Shown here piece after piece: positions 53,687-63,005 of a stretch of DNA of 64,000 nt. The stretch is from Agromyces aureus (GTDB lineage: Bacteria > Actinomycetota > Actinomycetes > Actinomycetales > Microbacteriaceae), in the NCBI RefSeq assembly GCF_001660485.1, contig NZ_CP013979.1:1302001-1366000 (forward strand). Reading direction: 5' to 3'. A model generated the notes under the pieces. The model had not been told where the DNA came from. It did not search any database and saw only the letters and a list, made by a program, of their open reading frames with translations. Numbering within the stretch: position 1 is the stretch's first letter; each line of letters begins with the position of its first letter. A program made the position numbers and the translations under genes.

Positions 53687-55461
53687 GCGCGCCCGTCGCC
53701 GCGCCGACGCTCGGGGCTGCCGTCGCCGACGCCGCGGCCGCGGTGACCGGGGCGACCGCGGCGACCGGTGCGGTCGTCGCGCCCGAGCGGCTCGACCGGT
53801 CGGCCGTCGCCGCATTCGACGCGTTCCTCGGCGACCCGCGGGAGCCGGGCGCGGTGATCTCGACCGAGCGATCGATCGAGCTCGACGAGGCATCGGCTTT
53901 CCCCGTGGCCGAGATCGCGGCCGTCGACGCCTGGGGCCTCCAGCGCGCGTACGTGCCCGAGGAGCACGGCGGATGCCTCGGCGACGTGTTCGTGCCGATG
54001 ACCATGATCCGCCGGCTCGCCGGCCGGGATGTGACTGCCGCGGTCGCCCACGGCAAGACGTTCCTCGGTGCGGTCGGTGCCTGGATCGCCGGAGGACCGA
54101 TCGCCGCCGAGATGGCCGGCATCGTGGTCACGGGCGACCCGGTGTCGTGGGGGCTGACCGAACTGGGCCGCGGCTCGGACCTCTCGAACACCGCGACGGT
54201 CGCCGCCGTCGGCGCCGACATCCGGGTGACCGGGGTGAAGTGGCCGATCAACAACGCCACGCGCGGCCGGGCCATGACCGTGCTCGCGCGCACGTGCGAC
54301 GAGCCGGGGCCGCGCTCGCTCTCGCTCGTGCTCGTCGACAAGCAGCGCGTCGACGCCGGCGCGCTCTCGTACCGGCCCAAGGTCGCGACCCACGGCATCC
54401 GTGGCGCGGACATCAGCGGCCTCGAGCTCCGCAGCGCCCTCGTCGAGCGAGACCACCTCGTCGGCGCGCCGGGCCACGGCCTCGAGATCGTGCTGAAGAG
54501 CCTCCAGCTCACCCGGCCGCTCACCACGGCGCTCTCGCTCGGCGCAGCCGACCACGCGATCGCGATCGCCACCGGCTTCGCGGCGAACCGTCGACTCTTC
54601 GGGCGCACGCTCGCCGACCTCCCGACGGCCAGGGCGACGCTCGGTGCCGCGATCGCGGACTCGCTCCTCGCGGAGGCCGTCATGTACGCCGGTGCGCGCG
54701 GCGCCCACCGCACGCCCGAGGAGATGTCGCTCGTGAGCGCACTCGTGAAGTTCCTCGTGCCCGACACCGTCGACCTCCTGTTCCGCGACCTCACGCCATT
54801 CGTCGGTGCGCGCTCGCAGCTGCTCGGCATCGCGGGCGTCGGCGCGTTCCAGAAGGCGGCGCGCGACAACCGCGTCGTCGGGATCTTCGACGGCAACTCG
54901 GTCGTCAACCTGAACATGGTGATCAACGAGTTCCCGTCGATCGCGCGCGCGGCCGACCCGGTCGACGTCGACGCCATCGTCGCCGACTTCGGATTCGGCG
55001 AGGCCGACGGCTGGGTCGACACCACGAGACTCAGGCTCGTGACGAAGCGCGGCTCGCGCGTGCTGCGCAGCCTGCCCGCACTCGTCGACCTGCTCGGCGA
55101 GCGCCCGGCCGCGGCATCCGCGAGGCGCATCGCCCTCGAGTTCGACCGGCTCGTCGCCGAGGCCGGCGCCGCGCCGCGCGAGTCGGCACCCTCGGCGGCG
55201 TCCTTCGACCTCGCCGAGCGCATCGCGCTCTGCTTCGGTGCCGCGTGCGCGATCGCCACCGACCTCGCCGCGCCGCAGCGGGGGAGCGCCCCATCCGAGG
55301 TGCGACTGGCCGCGATCCTCGACCGCCTCGCGGTGCGTCTCGGACTGCGCTCGTCGACGGATGCGGCGTCCACCGCCGCCGCGCTCGCCGAACTCGCCCT
55401 CGAGGAGGCGGCCAGGGCTCGACCGGTCACCATGCTCGACGGATGGGCGGACGCCGCATGA
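53683..55461 (+). CDS. Acyl-CoA dehydrogenase-like protein A
   Basis: The 592-residue protein has the FAD/substrate segments VPEEHGG, WGLTELGRGSDLSNTAT (the usual xLTExxxGSD) and GVKWPINNATRGRAM, then FAANRRLFGRTLADLP and a final helical bundle. Where most members have YEGT with the catalytic Glu, this has FDGN, so Asp403 replaces Glu. About 170 residues extend beyond the normal C-terminus. GTG 53683 overlaps the FAAL stop. With the next gene it probably forms a hetero-complex that desaturates acyl-ACP; the reaction is inferred from similar pairs in ramoplanin and enduracidin clusters. Confidence 0.82.
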   Translation: MSAPVAAPTLGAAVADAAAAVTGATAATGAVVAPERLDRSAVAAFDAFLGDPREPGAVISTERSIELDEASAFPVAEIAAVDAWGLQRAYVPEEHGGCLGDVFVPMTMIRRLAGRDVTAAVAHGKTFLGAVGAWIAGGPIAAEMAGIVVTGDPVSWGLTELGRGSDLSNTATVAAVGADIRVTGVKWPINNATRGRAMTVLARTCDEPGPRSLSLVLVDKQRVDAGALSYRPKVATHGIRGADISGLELRSALVERDHLVGAPGHGLEIVLKSLQLTRPLTTALSLGAADHAIAIATGFAANRRLFGRTLADLPTARATLGAAIADSLLAEAVMYAGARGAHRTPEEMSLVSALVKFLVPDTVDLLFRDLTPFVGARSQLLGIAGVGAFQKAARDNRVVGIFDGNSVVNLNMVINEFPSIARAADPVDVDAIVADFGFGEADGWVDTTRLRLVTKRGSRVLRSLPALVDLLGERPAAASARRIALEFDRLVAEAGAAPRESAPSAASFDLAERIALCFGAACAIATDLAAPQRGSAPSEVRLAAILDRLAVRLGLRSSTDAASTAAALAELALEEAARARPVTMLDGWADAA

Positions 55462-57209
55462 CGATCCTCGACGGCCGCGCCGAGGCCGGGTTCTCGTCGT
55501 CGGCGACCTCGCCCGACGACCTCGACGAGCTCTTCGGCGACCCGCGGCATCCCGGACCCTTCGACTACGCGTCGATCGTCGTCGACGACGACGCGCGCCG
55601 CTTGAGCTCGACCGCCGAGAGCCTGCTCGACGAATGGCACGCCGCGGCCGAGTTCGTGCCCGCCTCGCTCGGCGGGCGATGGGTGTCGACCGAGGATCTC
55701 GTGCGGCGCTGGAGACCGATCTTCCGACGCGACCCGGCACTCGGGCTCGGCTACGGGCTGACGACCCTCATGGCGTCGCTCAACGTCTGGGTCGCGGGTC
55801 ACGAGGCGCAGCGGCGCGAGGTGGCCGCAAGGCTCTTGCGCGGCGAGCGCATCGCCGTCGGGTTCCACGAACTCGACCACGGCAACGACCTGCTCTCGAA
55901 TGCCTGCAGCGCGCAGCCCGACGGCGACGGCGGGTGGGTGGTCACGGGTGTCAAGCAGGTGATCAACAACGTCGACCGCGCCGAATCGGTGCTCGTCATG
56001 GCGCGCACGTCGCCGGAGCCCGGCGCACGCAGCCACTCCCTCCTGCTCTGGCACAAGGATGCCGCGACGAGGCCCCTCGTCGACACGAGCCGTCGCGTGC
56101 TCACGGCCGGCATGCGCGGGTGCCGCATCGGGGTCGCCGAGTTCCGTGGGCTGCCGCTGCCGGCGACCGCGGTCGTCGGCGCCACCGGAACCGCCGCGCA
56201 GACGGCGCTCACGGCCTTCCAGGTGAGCCGCGCCGTGATTCCGGCGCTGGCGGTCGCGACGGTCGATGCGACGCTCGATCTCGCCGTCCGGTACGGCGGC
56301 GAGCGATCGCTGTACGGCGGTGCGGTGCTCGACCTGCCGCATGCGCGGGCGCTCCTCGCCGGCGCGATGGCCGACCTCTGGCTGGCCGACGCACTGAGCG
56401 GGGTGGTCGTGCGCGCCCTGCACCTCGCCCCGGCCGAGTGCTTCGTGCTGACGGCCGCGTCGAAGTACCTCGTGCCCCAGTTGCTGCAGTCCGCCATGCA
56501 GGACCTCTCGGTGCTCTTCGGTTCGACCTTCTACGCCAGGGTCGCGCCGTACGACATCGTCGAGAAGTTCGTGCGCGACCTCGCCGTGGTGCCCATCGGC
56601 CACGCGGGTTCCACGGCCTGCCTGCTCACGATCCTGCCCAACCTGCCGGCCTGGGTCCGCCGCTCGCGACGCACGACCGCGACCGATCCGGCACTGTTCC
56701 GCCTCGGTGCGCCGCTCGAGGAACTCGACCTCGCGCGGCTCACGCTCGGCGCAGGGTCGAGCGATCCGCTCGGCGCCGGGCTCTTCGACCTGGCCGTGCG
56801 CGACGGCCTCGGCACGCTCGCCGCGGAGACGGTCGACCGCCTGGCGGCCGAACTCGGGAACCTCCGCGACGAGATCGCGCAGGTTCCGCCCGCCCTGCTC
56901 GGAGCGGACGCCCCGCCCTCGACCTTCGCGCTCGCGCACCGGCTCACCCTGCTGCTCGCCGGCGGCGCCTGGGCCGGCGTCTGCGCGTACGCGGCTCCCG
57001 GGTCGCTGCCGGCCGACGAGGTCGTGCAGGCCGCCGTGCTCGCGCGGCTCGAGGCCAGGCTCGGCGGTCGGGTCGGCCCGCTCGACGTCGACACGGTCGA
57101 CCACCTCGTGGACATCGCCGGTCGCCTCGTCGACCACGGCGACCGGTTCACGATCTCGGAGCCGACGGCGCCGTCGTCGACTCGCCATGAAGAAGGAGAC
57201 ACCAGATGA
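55458..57209 (+). CDS. Acyl-CoA dehydrogenase-like protein B
   Basis: The 583-residue protein is a diverged paralogue of its neighbour: VPASLGG, VGFHELDHGNDLLSNACS in place of xLTExxxGSD, GVKQVINNVDRAESVLVMAR, then YGGERSLYGGAVLDLP. The catalytic region reads GHAGST, so Ala383 stands where Glu is expected. The long C-terminal extension is also present. ATG 55458 overlaps the previous stop (ATGA). Loss of the base suggests a structural or FAD-binding subunit, as in the two-subunit mycobacterial FadE enzymes, or a different chemistry. Confidence 0.8.
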   Translation: MTILDGRAEAGFSSSATSPDDLDELFGDPRHPGPFDYASIVVDDDARRLSSTAESLLDEWHAAAEFVPASLGGRWVSTEDLVRRWRPIFRRDPALGLGYGLTTLMASLNVWVAGHEAQRREVAARLLRGERIAVGFHELDHGNDLLSNACSAQPDGDGGWVVTGVKQVINNVDRAESVLVMARTSPEPGARSHSLLLWHKDAATRPLVDTSRRVLTAGMRGCRIGVAEFRGLPLPATAVVGATGTAAQTALTAFQVSRAVIPALAVATVDATLDLAVRYGGERSLYGGAVLDLPHARALLAGAMADLWLADALSGVVVRALHLAPAECFVLTAASKYLVPQLLQSAMQDLSVLFGSTFYARVAPYDIVEKFVRDLAVVPIGHAGSTACLLTILPNLPAWVRRSRRTTATDPALFRLGAPLEELDLARLTLGAGSSDPLGAGLFDLAVRDGLGTLAAETVDRLAAELGNLRDEIAQVPPALLGADAPPSTFALAHRLTLLLAGGAWAGVCAYAAPGSLPADEVVQAAVLARLEARLGGRVGPLDVDTVDHLVDIAGRLVDHGDRFTISEPTAPSSTRHEEGDTR

Positions 57210-57453
57210 CCACCGATGCCCCCACCATCGAATCCTGGCTGATGGGCCGCGTCGTGGCCTACGGCAAGGTCGACGCCGGAACGTTCGACGCGGCGACCCC
57301 GCTCGCCGATCTCGGACTCGACTCGGTCTACGCCCTGACGCTCTGCGGCGACATCGAGGACGAGTTCGACCTCGACGTCGACCCGACCATCGTCTGGGAC
57401 CACCCGACCATCGGCGAGCTCGCCGAGGGCATCTCCGAACGGCTCGCCGCGGC

Positions 57454-57457
<4 letters not shown>
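57206..57457 (+). CDS. Acyl carrier protein
   Basis: The 83-residue acidic protein has the phosphopantetheine site LGLDSVYAL with Ser40 and the following helix DIEDEFDLDVDPTIVWDHPT, standard for discrete ACPs. It is not next to fatty acid synthase genes. ATG 57206 overlaps the previous stop and its own stop overlaps the PPTase start, so activating enzyme and carrier are made together. It presumably receives the acyl group from the FAAL. Confidence 0.93.
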
Positions 57458-58369
<912 letters not shown>

Positions 58370-58447
58370 GTGCTCTTGCGAGTCACAGCCCTTGCGGGCC
58401 TCCACAAGAATAGCCGATAAACCGAGGCGTGCTGACCACTCGAGCGA

Positions 58448-59425
58448 TCAGTTCGAGGCGACGAGGGTGATGAGCGTCGCCTCGGGAGGGCAGGCGAAGC
58501 GCACCGGTGCGAAGATCGACGTGCCGAGGCCCGCGGAGACGTTGAGGAACGCCGACCGGAGGCCGTGGCGCCAGACGCTCAGGCCCTTGACCTGCTCGCG
58601 CGGGATGTCGCAGTTCGTGACGAGCGCCCCGAACCCGGGCACGCACACCTGGCCGCCGTGCGTGTGACCCGCGAGCATGAGCTGGGCGCCGTGGTTCACG
58701 AACGAGTTGAGCACGCGCTGGTACGGCGCATGCGCCACGCCCACGGTCACCGTCGGTCGAGCGGCCGCGCCGGATGCCGCATCGGGCCAGCTCTCGTCGC
58801 CGAGCGGGTCGTCGGCGCGCAGGTCGTCGATCGCGCTCGCGATGAGGTCGAGCCGGTCGAACCCCTTGTGCGGGTCGTCGACGCCGAAGAACTCGAAGTG
58901 GGTGCCGTTCAGGTCGAGCGAGGTGGCGGTGTTGTCGAGGTCCTGCCAGCCGAGCTCGGCGAAGTACGCGTGCAGTTCGTCGATGTCGAGTCGGGCGCTG
59001 CGTCGCACGTGGCCCGACGGCCCGGCGAAGTAGAGGAACGGGTTCTTCGCCACCGGGCCGAAGTAGTCGTTCGAGCCGTTGACGAAGACGCCGGGCACCC
59101 CGCGGAACGGTTCGAACGCCGCCCGGATGCCCTCGATGCCGCGTTCGTGGCCGAGGTTGTCACCCGTGTCGACGATCAGGTCGGGTTCGAGGGCGGCGAG
59201 CGAGCGCACCCATGCCTGCTTCTCGCGCTGCCAGGGCGCCATGTGCAGGTCGGAGAGGTGCAGCACCTTGATCGGCTTCGAGCCGGCGGGCAGCACGGGC
59301 ACCTCGACGCGGCGCAGCGTCCACCGCGTGCGCTCGACGAACACGCCCCAGGCCAGCGTTGCGGCACCGGCCGCGCCGATCGCGAGTGCGATCGACGCGG
59401 CCGGTGCGAGCTTCGAAGGGCTCAA
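58448..59425 (-). CDS. Membrane-anchored metallophosphoesterase
   Basis: The 325-residue protein has one N-terminal membrane helix (about residues 8-28) and the calcineurin-like motifs VLHLSDLHM, DTGDNLG, NGSNDY and AGHTHGGQ in order. It resembles YkuE/YaeI-type phosphoesterases, some of which act on UDP-sugars or phospholipids. TTG 59425 overlaps the stop codon of the penicillin-binding protein gene (TTGA), so the pair is translationally coupled; a role in wall metabolism is inferred from that. Confidence 0.87.
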   Translation of the reverse strand: MSPSKLAPAASIALAIGAAGAATLAWGVFVERTRWTLRRVEVPVLPAGSKPIKVLHLSDLHMAPWQREKQAWVRSLAALEPDLIVDTGDNLGHERGIEGIRAAFEPFRGVPGVFVNGSNDYFGPVAKNPFLYFAGPSGHVRRSARLDIDELHAYFAELGWQDLDNTATSLDLNGTHFEFFGVDDPHKGFDRLDLIASAIDDLRADDPLGDESWPDAASGAAARPTVTVGVAHAPYQRVLNSFVNHGAQLMLAGHTHGGQVCVPGFGALVTNCDIPREQVKGLSVWRHGLRSAFLNVSAGLGTSIFAPVRFACPPEATLITLVASN

Positions 59426-62088
59426 TCGTCGTTGCCCGTTCCGGGTGAGCCGGTTCCACCGGTGCCGCCGAGTCTTCCGATGCCGATCGTGATGGTGTCG
59501 CCCGGCTTGGCGGCGCCGTCGGATCCGGGAGCCTGCGAGATCACGGTGCCGACCTTGCTCGGGTCGGTCGTGGCCTCGTCTTGGCGTTTCACCTTGAACC
59601 CGGCCTGCTTCAGCGCGTTCTCGGCCTGGTCGGCCTGCGTGCCGACCACGTTGGGAACGGCCTTCAGCGCGCCATTGCTCGTGTAGACGGTGATCGTGGT
59701 TCCGCGCCCGGCCTGGCCGGCCGGGTTGGAGCCCGTCACGGTGCCCGCTGGGAGTGCCGAATCCTGGGGTCCGCCGTCCGCGAAGACGAATCCGGCGGCC
59801 TCGATCGCCTGCTTGGCTGCGTCGAGCGTGAGCCCCGCCACCTGGGGGATGTCCACGAGAACCTCCTTGAACAGGCTCGTGGGGGCTTCGGGGAAGTCGT
59901 CGCCGCCGTACTTCTCATCGGCGACGGCCATGATGTCCGGCCACATGCGGTGTCGGGCGGTCGCCGCGGCTCCACTGTCGAACGAGAGCTGGCGCAGGTT
60001 CGCCTTGCCGGTGACGTTGCCGACCCAGACCGCGGTGGCGGCCTTGTTGCTCGCGCCGATCATCCAGGTGTCCTTGGCGTCGTCGGTGGTACCCGTCTTG
60101 CCGATGTGGTCGATGCCGGTGCCGGGGTCGGAGGCCGCGGTCGTACCGCCGTTGAAGGTCTGCTCCATGGCGTAGTCCATGGCGTGCGCGACCTCAGGCG
60201 TGACCGACTGCGTGCACGTCGACGCCGGAGGCGTCACCTCTTCGCCGTTCGCCTTGACGATGCGGTCGATCGCGATGGGCGAGCAGGTGAGACCGTTGTT
60301 CGCGATGCCCGCGAAGGCCGTGGCCATCGAGAGCGGCGACACCTCTTCGGTGCCGAGCACGGCGCTCGGGCCGAAGACCTCGTCGGGGTTCACCTTGCGG
60401 GTGCCGTCGGCGTTGTAGACGGGGCCATTGTCGTCGTACTCGAACTTCTGGCCGAGATCGAGGCCGTCGGCGCGGCGCACGCCGAACGCCTGCGCCGTGT
60501 CGCGGATCTTGCAGAGGTCCAATTGCTGGGCCATCGCCATGAAGGAGGTGTTCACCGAGTACTTCGTGGCGTCGACGGCGTTGTTCGCTCCCGTGCCGTC
60601 GTCGTTGCGCGGGTTGAAGCTGCCGGTCCAGCCGCCGTAGCAGGCGGCGGGGAACGACGTGAACGTGCGACGTGCGCCGTTGAAGCTCTCGCGTAGCGAG
60701 TGCCCCTCGTTCAGCCACTCCGCGAGCGTGAACACCTTGAACGTCGATCCGGGCTGCAGGCCGCTGGATCCGCCGTAGTTGAAGTCGGTGTTGTAGTTCA
60801 CGGCCGTGTACTTGCCGTCTGAGGCTGCGAGCTCGGGGTCGTTCGTGAACTGCTTGTTCTGCGCCATCGCGAGGACGCGACCCGTGCCGGGCTGCACTGT
60901 CACCGCCGCGGAACCGACGTCGAAACGGGGATCGGTACTCGGTACGTTCTGCGCGAGCGTCGCCTCGGTCGCGGCCTGCACGTCGAGGTCGAGGGTCGTG
61001 TAGATCTGGAGGCCGCCGGTCTGGAGCATCTTCGTGCCCTCGTTGACGTCGGGGGTGTTGGCGTCATCGAACTGGTTCTTGATGATCCACGTGACGTAGT
61101 CGCAGAAGTAGGCGCTACCACCAGCCGTCTGACAACCGGTGCTCGGTTCCTGGATGACGGGCTGAACCGGAGTCGCCACGGCGGCGTCGTGCTCCTCCTG
61201 CGTGATCTTCCGCTCCTTGAGCATCTGACCGAGGATGTAGTCGCGTCGCTCCTTGTTCGCTGCGTAGGGCACGGGCTGCCCGTCGACGACCGTTGCCGCT
61301 CCGTTCGCCTCGTCGTCCGGGTAATCGAGGCGGAACTTCTCAGGGTTGTTGACGATCGCGATGAGGCTCGCCGCCTGAGGCAGAGTGAGGTCGGCCGCAT
61401 GGATCCCGCCGTAGTAGTACTGGGCCGCGGACTCGATACCGTAGACCCGGCCGCCGAAGCCGGCGATGTTGAGGTAGCCCTTCAGGATCTCGTCCTTCGG
61501 GTACTCCTTCTCGAGAGTGATCGCGTAGCGCATCTCCTTGAGCTTGCGCTCGGGCGTGGTCGCGGTGGCCTCGTCGTACGCGGCCTCACGCTCCTCCTCG
61601 GTCTGCGCGGCGCTGATGCCGTTGTTGATGAGCACGTTCTTGACGTACTGCTGCGTGATCGATGAGCCGCCCTGCGTCGCGCCGCCGATGACGTACTCGT
61701 TCAGCGCGGCACGGAGCGTGCCCTGAACGTCGATGCCCCCGTGCTCGTAGAAGCGCGGGTCCTCACCGGCAACCGCGGCGTCCTTGACGTACTGGCTGAT
61801 CTGGTCGAAGGCGACTTCTTCGCGGTCCTCGTCGAAGAAGCTGGCGAGCTTGTAGGGCGAGCCGTCGGCCTGGGTTACGTAGATGTCGGTCTTCTCCGAC
61901 AAGTCGCCGATCTTCAAGATGCCCGGCAAGTTCTCGAACATCGTGATGCTGTTGCTGGCGGCCAGTCCGGTCACGGCGAGCGCGGGGGTCACCGCAGCGG
62001 TGACAAGAATGCCGGCGAGCGCGCTCATGCCGACGAATGCGAGGAGTCCCGTTCCGAGATCGCTCATCGTACGTTTTTGGGCAGACAT
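59422..62088 (-). CDS. Bifunctional penicillin-binding protein (class A PBP) with PASTA domains
   Basis: The enzyme polymerises and cross-links peptidoglycan on the outer face of the membrane. The 888-residue protein has an N-terminal helix (about 15-40), a GT51 domain with AGEDPRFYEHGG (Glu109) and QGGSSITQQY (about 138), and a transpeptidase domain with GSTFKVF (Ser448, Lys451), a SVN motif and KTGTTDD. Two PASTA domains (VDIPQVAGLTLDAAKQAI and AVPNVVGTQADQAENALK starts) and a Gly/Thr tail follow. ATG 62088 lies 7 bases after a TACGCT -10, so the message is probably leaderless. It is linked to a phosphoesterase gene downstream. Confidence 0.94.
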   Translation of the reverse strand: MSAQKRTMSDLGTGLLAFVGMSALAGILVTAAVTPALAVTGLAASNSITMFENLPGILKIGDLSEKTDIYVTQADGSPYKLASFFDEDREEVAFDQISQYVKDAAVAGEDPRFYEHGGIDVQGTLRAALNEYVIGGATQGGSSITQQYVKNVLINNGISAAQTEEEREAAYDEATATTPERKLKEMRYAITLEKEYPKDEILKGYLNIAGFGGRVYGIESAAQYYYGGIHAADLTLPQAASLIAIVNNPEKFRLDYPDDEANGAATVVDGQPVPYAANKERRDYILGQMLKERKITQEEHDAAVATPVQPVIQEPSTGCQTAGGSAYFCDYVTWIIKNQFDDANTPDVNEGTKMLQTGGLQIYTTLDLDVQAATEATLAQNVPSTDPRFDVGSAAVTVQPGTGRVLAMAQNKQFTNDPELAASDGKYTAVNYNTDFNYGGSSGLQPGSTFKVFTLAEWLNEGHSLRESFNGARRTFTSFPAACYGGWTGSFNPRNDDGTGANNAVDATKYSVNTSFMAMAQQLDLCKIRDTAQAFGVRRADGLDLGQKFEYDDNGPVYNADGTRKVNPDEVFGPSAVLGTEEVSPLSMATAFAGIANNGLTCSPIAIDRIVKANGEEVTPPASTCTQSVTPEVAHAMDYAMEQTFNGGTTAASDPGTGIDHIGKTGTTDDAKDTWMIGASNKAATAVWVGNVTGKANLRQLSFDSGAAATARHRMWPDIMAVADEKYGGDDFPEAPTSLFKEVLVDIPQVAGLTLDAAKQAIEAAGFVFADGGPQDSALPAGTVTGSNPAGQAGRGTTITVYTSNGALKAVPNVVGTQADQAENALKQAGFKVKRQDEATTDPSKVGTVISQAPGSDGAAKPGDTITIGIGRLGGTGGTGSPGTGNDD

Positions 62089-62095
62089 ATAGTGG

Positions 62096-62101
62096 AGCGT
62101 A
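62096..62101 (-). promoter_or_regulatory. TACGCT -10 of the penicillin-binding protein gene
   Basis: TACGCT on the minus strand ends 7 bases before ATG 62088, placing the start of transcription at or next to the start codon. TTGATT lies 15 bp further upstream. There is no ribosome binding site, consistent with leaderless translation. Confidence 0.5.
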
Positions 62102-62232
62102 ACGGAGAAGACTGGCAATCAACGGCACGGAAGCTGGGCGAACGCCTGCTCCGTTCCTCGGCGGTGCGCGCAGCTCCGCGGTGCCGGTCGAGTCCGATCC
62201 GAAGCCGCATGTCGACGAAAGACGAGGGTCCC

Positions 62233-62460
62233 ATGGTCACCTGGGAGTACATCACCACACCGCTGTTGATCCACAACACCGCCGCGATCCTCAACAACTG
62301 GGGGTCAGAGGGCTGGGAGCTCGTCCAGATCGTGCAGGGACCGGAGGGCGGGCTCGTCGCATACCTGAAGCGCCCGGTCGGCGGGTCGGAGTCGGCAGCG
62401 GCCTCCGCGGGCGCCGCTGCCTCGGCGCAGGCGGCGAAGGCGTTCGAGGGCCAGGCCTGA
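62233..62460 (+). CDS. Small conserved actinobacterial protein (DUF4177-like)
   Basis: The 75-residue protein reads VTWEYITTPLLIHNTAAIL then NNWGSEGWELVQI, a pattern of small proteins commonly found before RidA in actinobacteria; the GWELVQ stretch resembles DUF4177. The C-terminal 25 residues are Ala/Ser-rich. ATG 62233 has GAGGG 4 nt upstream; ATG 62209 is an alternative start. Its stop overlaps the start of the RidA gene (TGATG). Function is unknown. Confidence 0.75.
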   Translation: MVTWEYITTPLLIHNTAAILNNWGSEGWELVQIVQGPEGGLVAYLKRPVGGSESAAASAGAAASAQAAKAFEGQA

Positions 62461-62930
62461 TGGCCGGCTTCGAGGCGCGCCTGGCCGAGCTCGGCATCGT
62501 GCTCCCGGATGTCGCGCCGCCCGTCGCGGCGTACGTCCCTGCCGTGGTCACGGGCCCGTACGTGCACACGTCGGGTCAGCTGCCGTTCACGGCCGGCGCG
62601 CTGCCGGCGACCGGCAAGGTGGGCGACGGCCACGGACTCGTGCCCGCCGACGACGCCAAGGCGTACGCGCGCACGAGCATCCTCAATGCGCTCGCGGCGG
62701 TCCGCGCCGAGATCGGGTCGCTCGACCGCGTCACGCGCATCGTGAAGGTCGTCGGCTTCGTCGCGTCCGACCCGTCGTTCACGGGTCAGCCCGGCGTCAT
62801 CAACGGCGCGTCCGAGCTCCTCGGCGAGGTCTTCGGCGAGACCGGGCGCCACGCGCGTTCGGCCGTCGGCGTCGCGGTGCTGCCCCTCGACTCGCCCGTC
62901 GAGGTCGAGCTCGTCGTCGAGTTCGAGTAG
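62460..62930 (+). CDS. RidA family protein (enamine/imine deaminase-like)
   Basis: The 156-residue protein starts FEARLAELGIVLPDVAPPVAAY and has TGPYVHTSGQLPF, NALAAVRAEIGSLDRVTRIVK (quoted in part) and GRHARSAVGVAVLPLDSPVEVE, the landmarks of the YjgF/RidA family, including the substrate-binding Arg region near residue 130. It belongs to the longer RidA subgroup. RidA proteins hydrolyse reactive 2-aminoacrylate; whether this subgroup does is unknown. ATG 62460 overlaps the previous stop. Confidence 0.88.
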   Translation: MAGFEARLAELGIVLPDVAPPVAAYVPAVVTGPYVHTSGQLPFTAGALPATGKVGDGHGLVPADDAKAYARTSILNALAAVRAEIGSLDRVTRIVKVVGFVASDPSFTGQPGVINGASELLGEVFGETGRHARSAVGVAVLPLDSPVEVELVVEFE

Positions 62931-62990
62931 GCCCCGTGCGAGGCTCCCTCGGTCCCATCGGGGCGGGGGAGCGTTGTCGGATGCCGCGCC

Positions 62991-62996
62991 TAGACT
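62991..62996 (+). promoter_or_regulatory. -10 element TAGACT ahead of the helicase gene
   Basis: TAGACT (62991-62996) lies 9 bases before ATG 63006, so the helicase message would have little or no leader. No -35 is evident at the usual distance. Confidence 0.4.
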
Positions 62997-63005
62997 TGTC
63001 CGGAC

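Noticed and set aside
49766..53893. Leftward open frame of about 1,375 codons spanning the pyruvyl transferase and the acyl ligase genes
   Set aside because: Only its last 186 codons make a real protein (the acyltransferase). The rest is Arg/Ala-rich antisense translation of well-recognised genes, usual in high-GC DNA.
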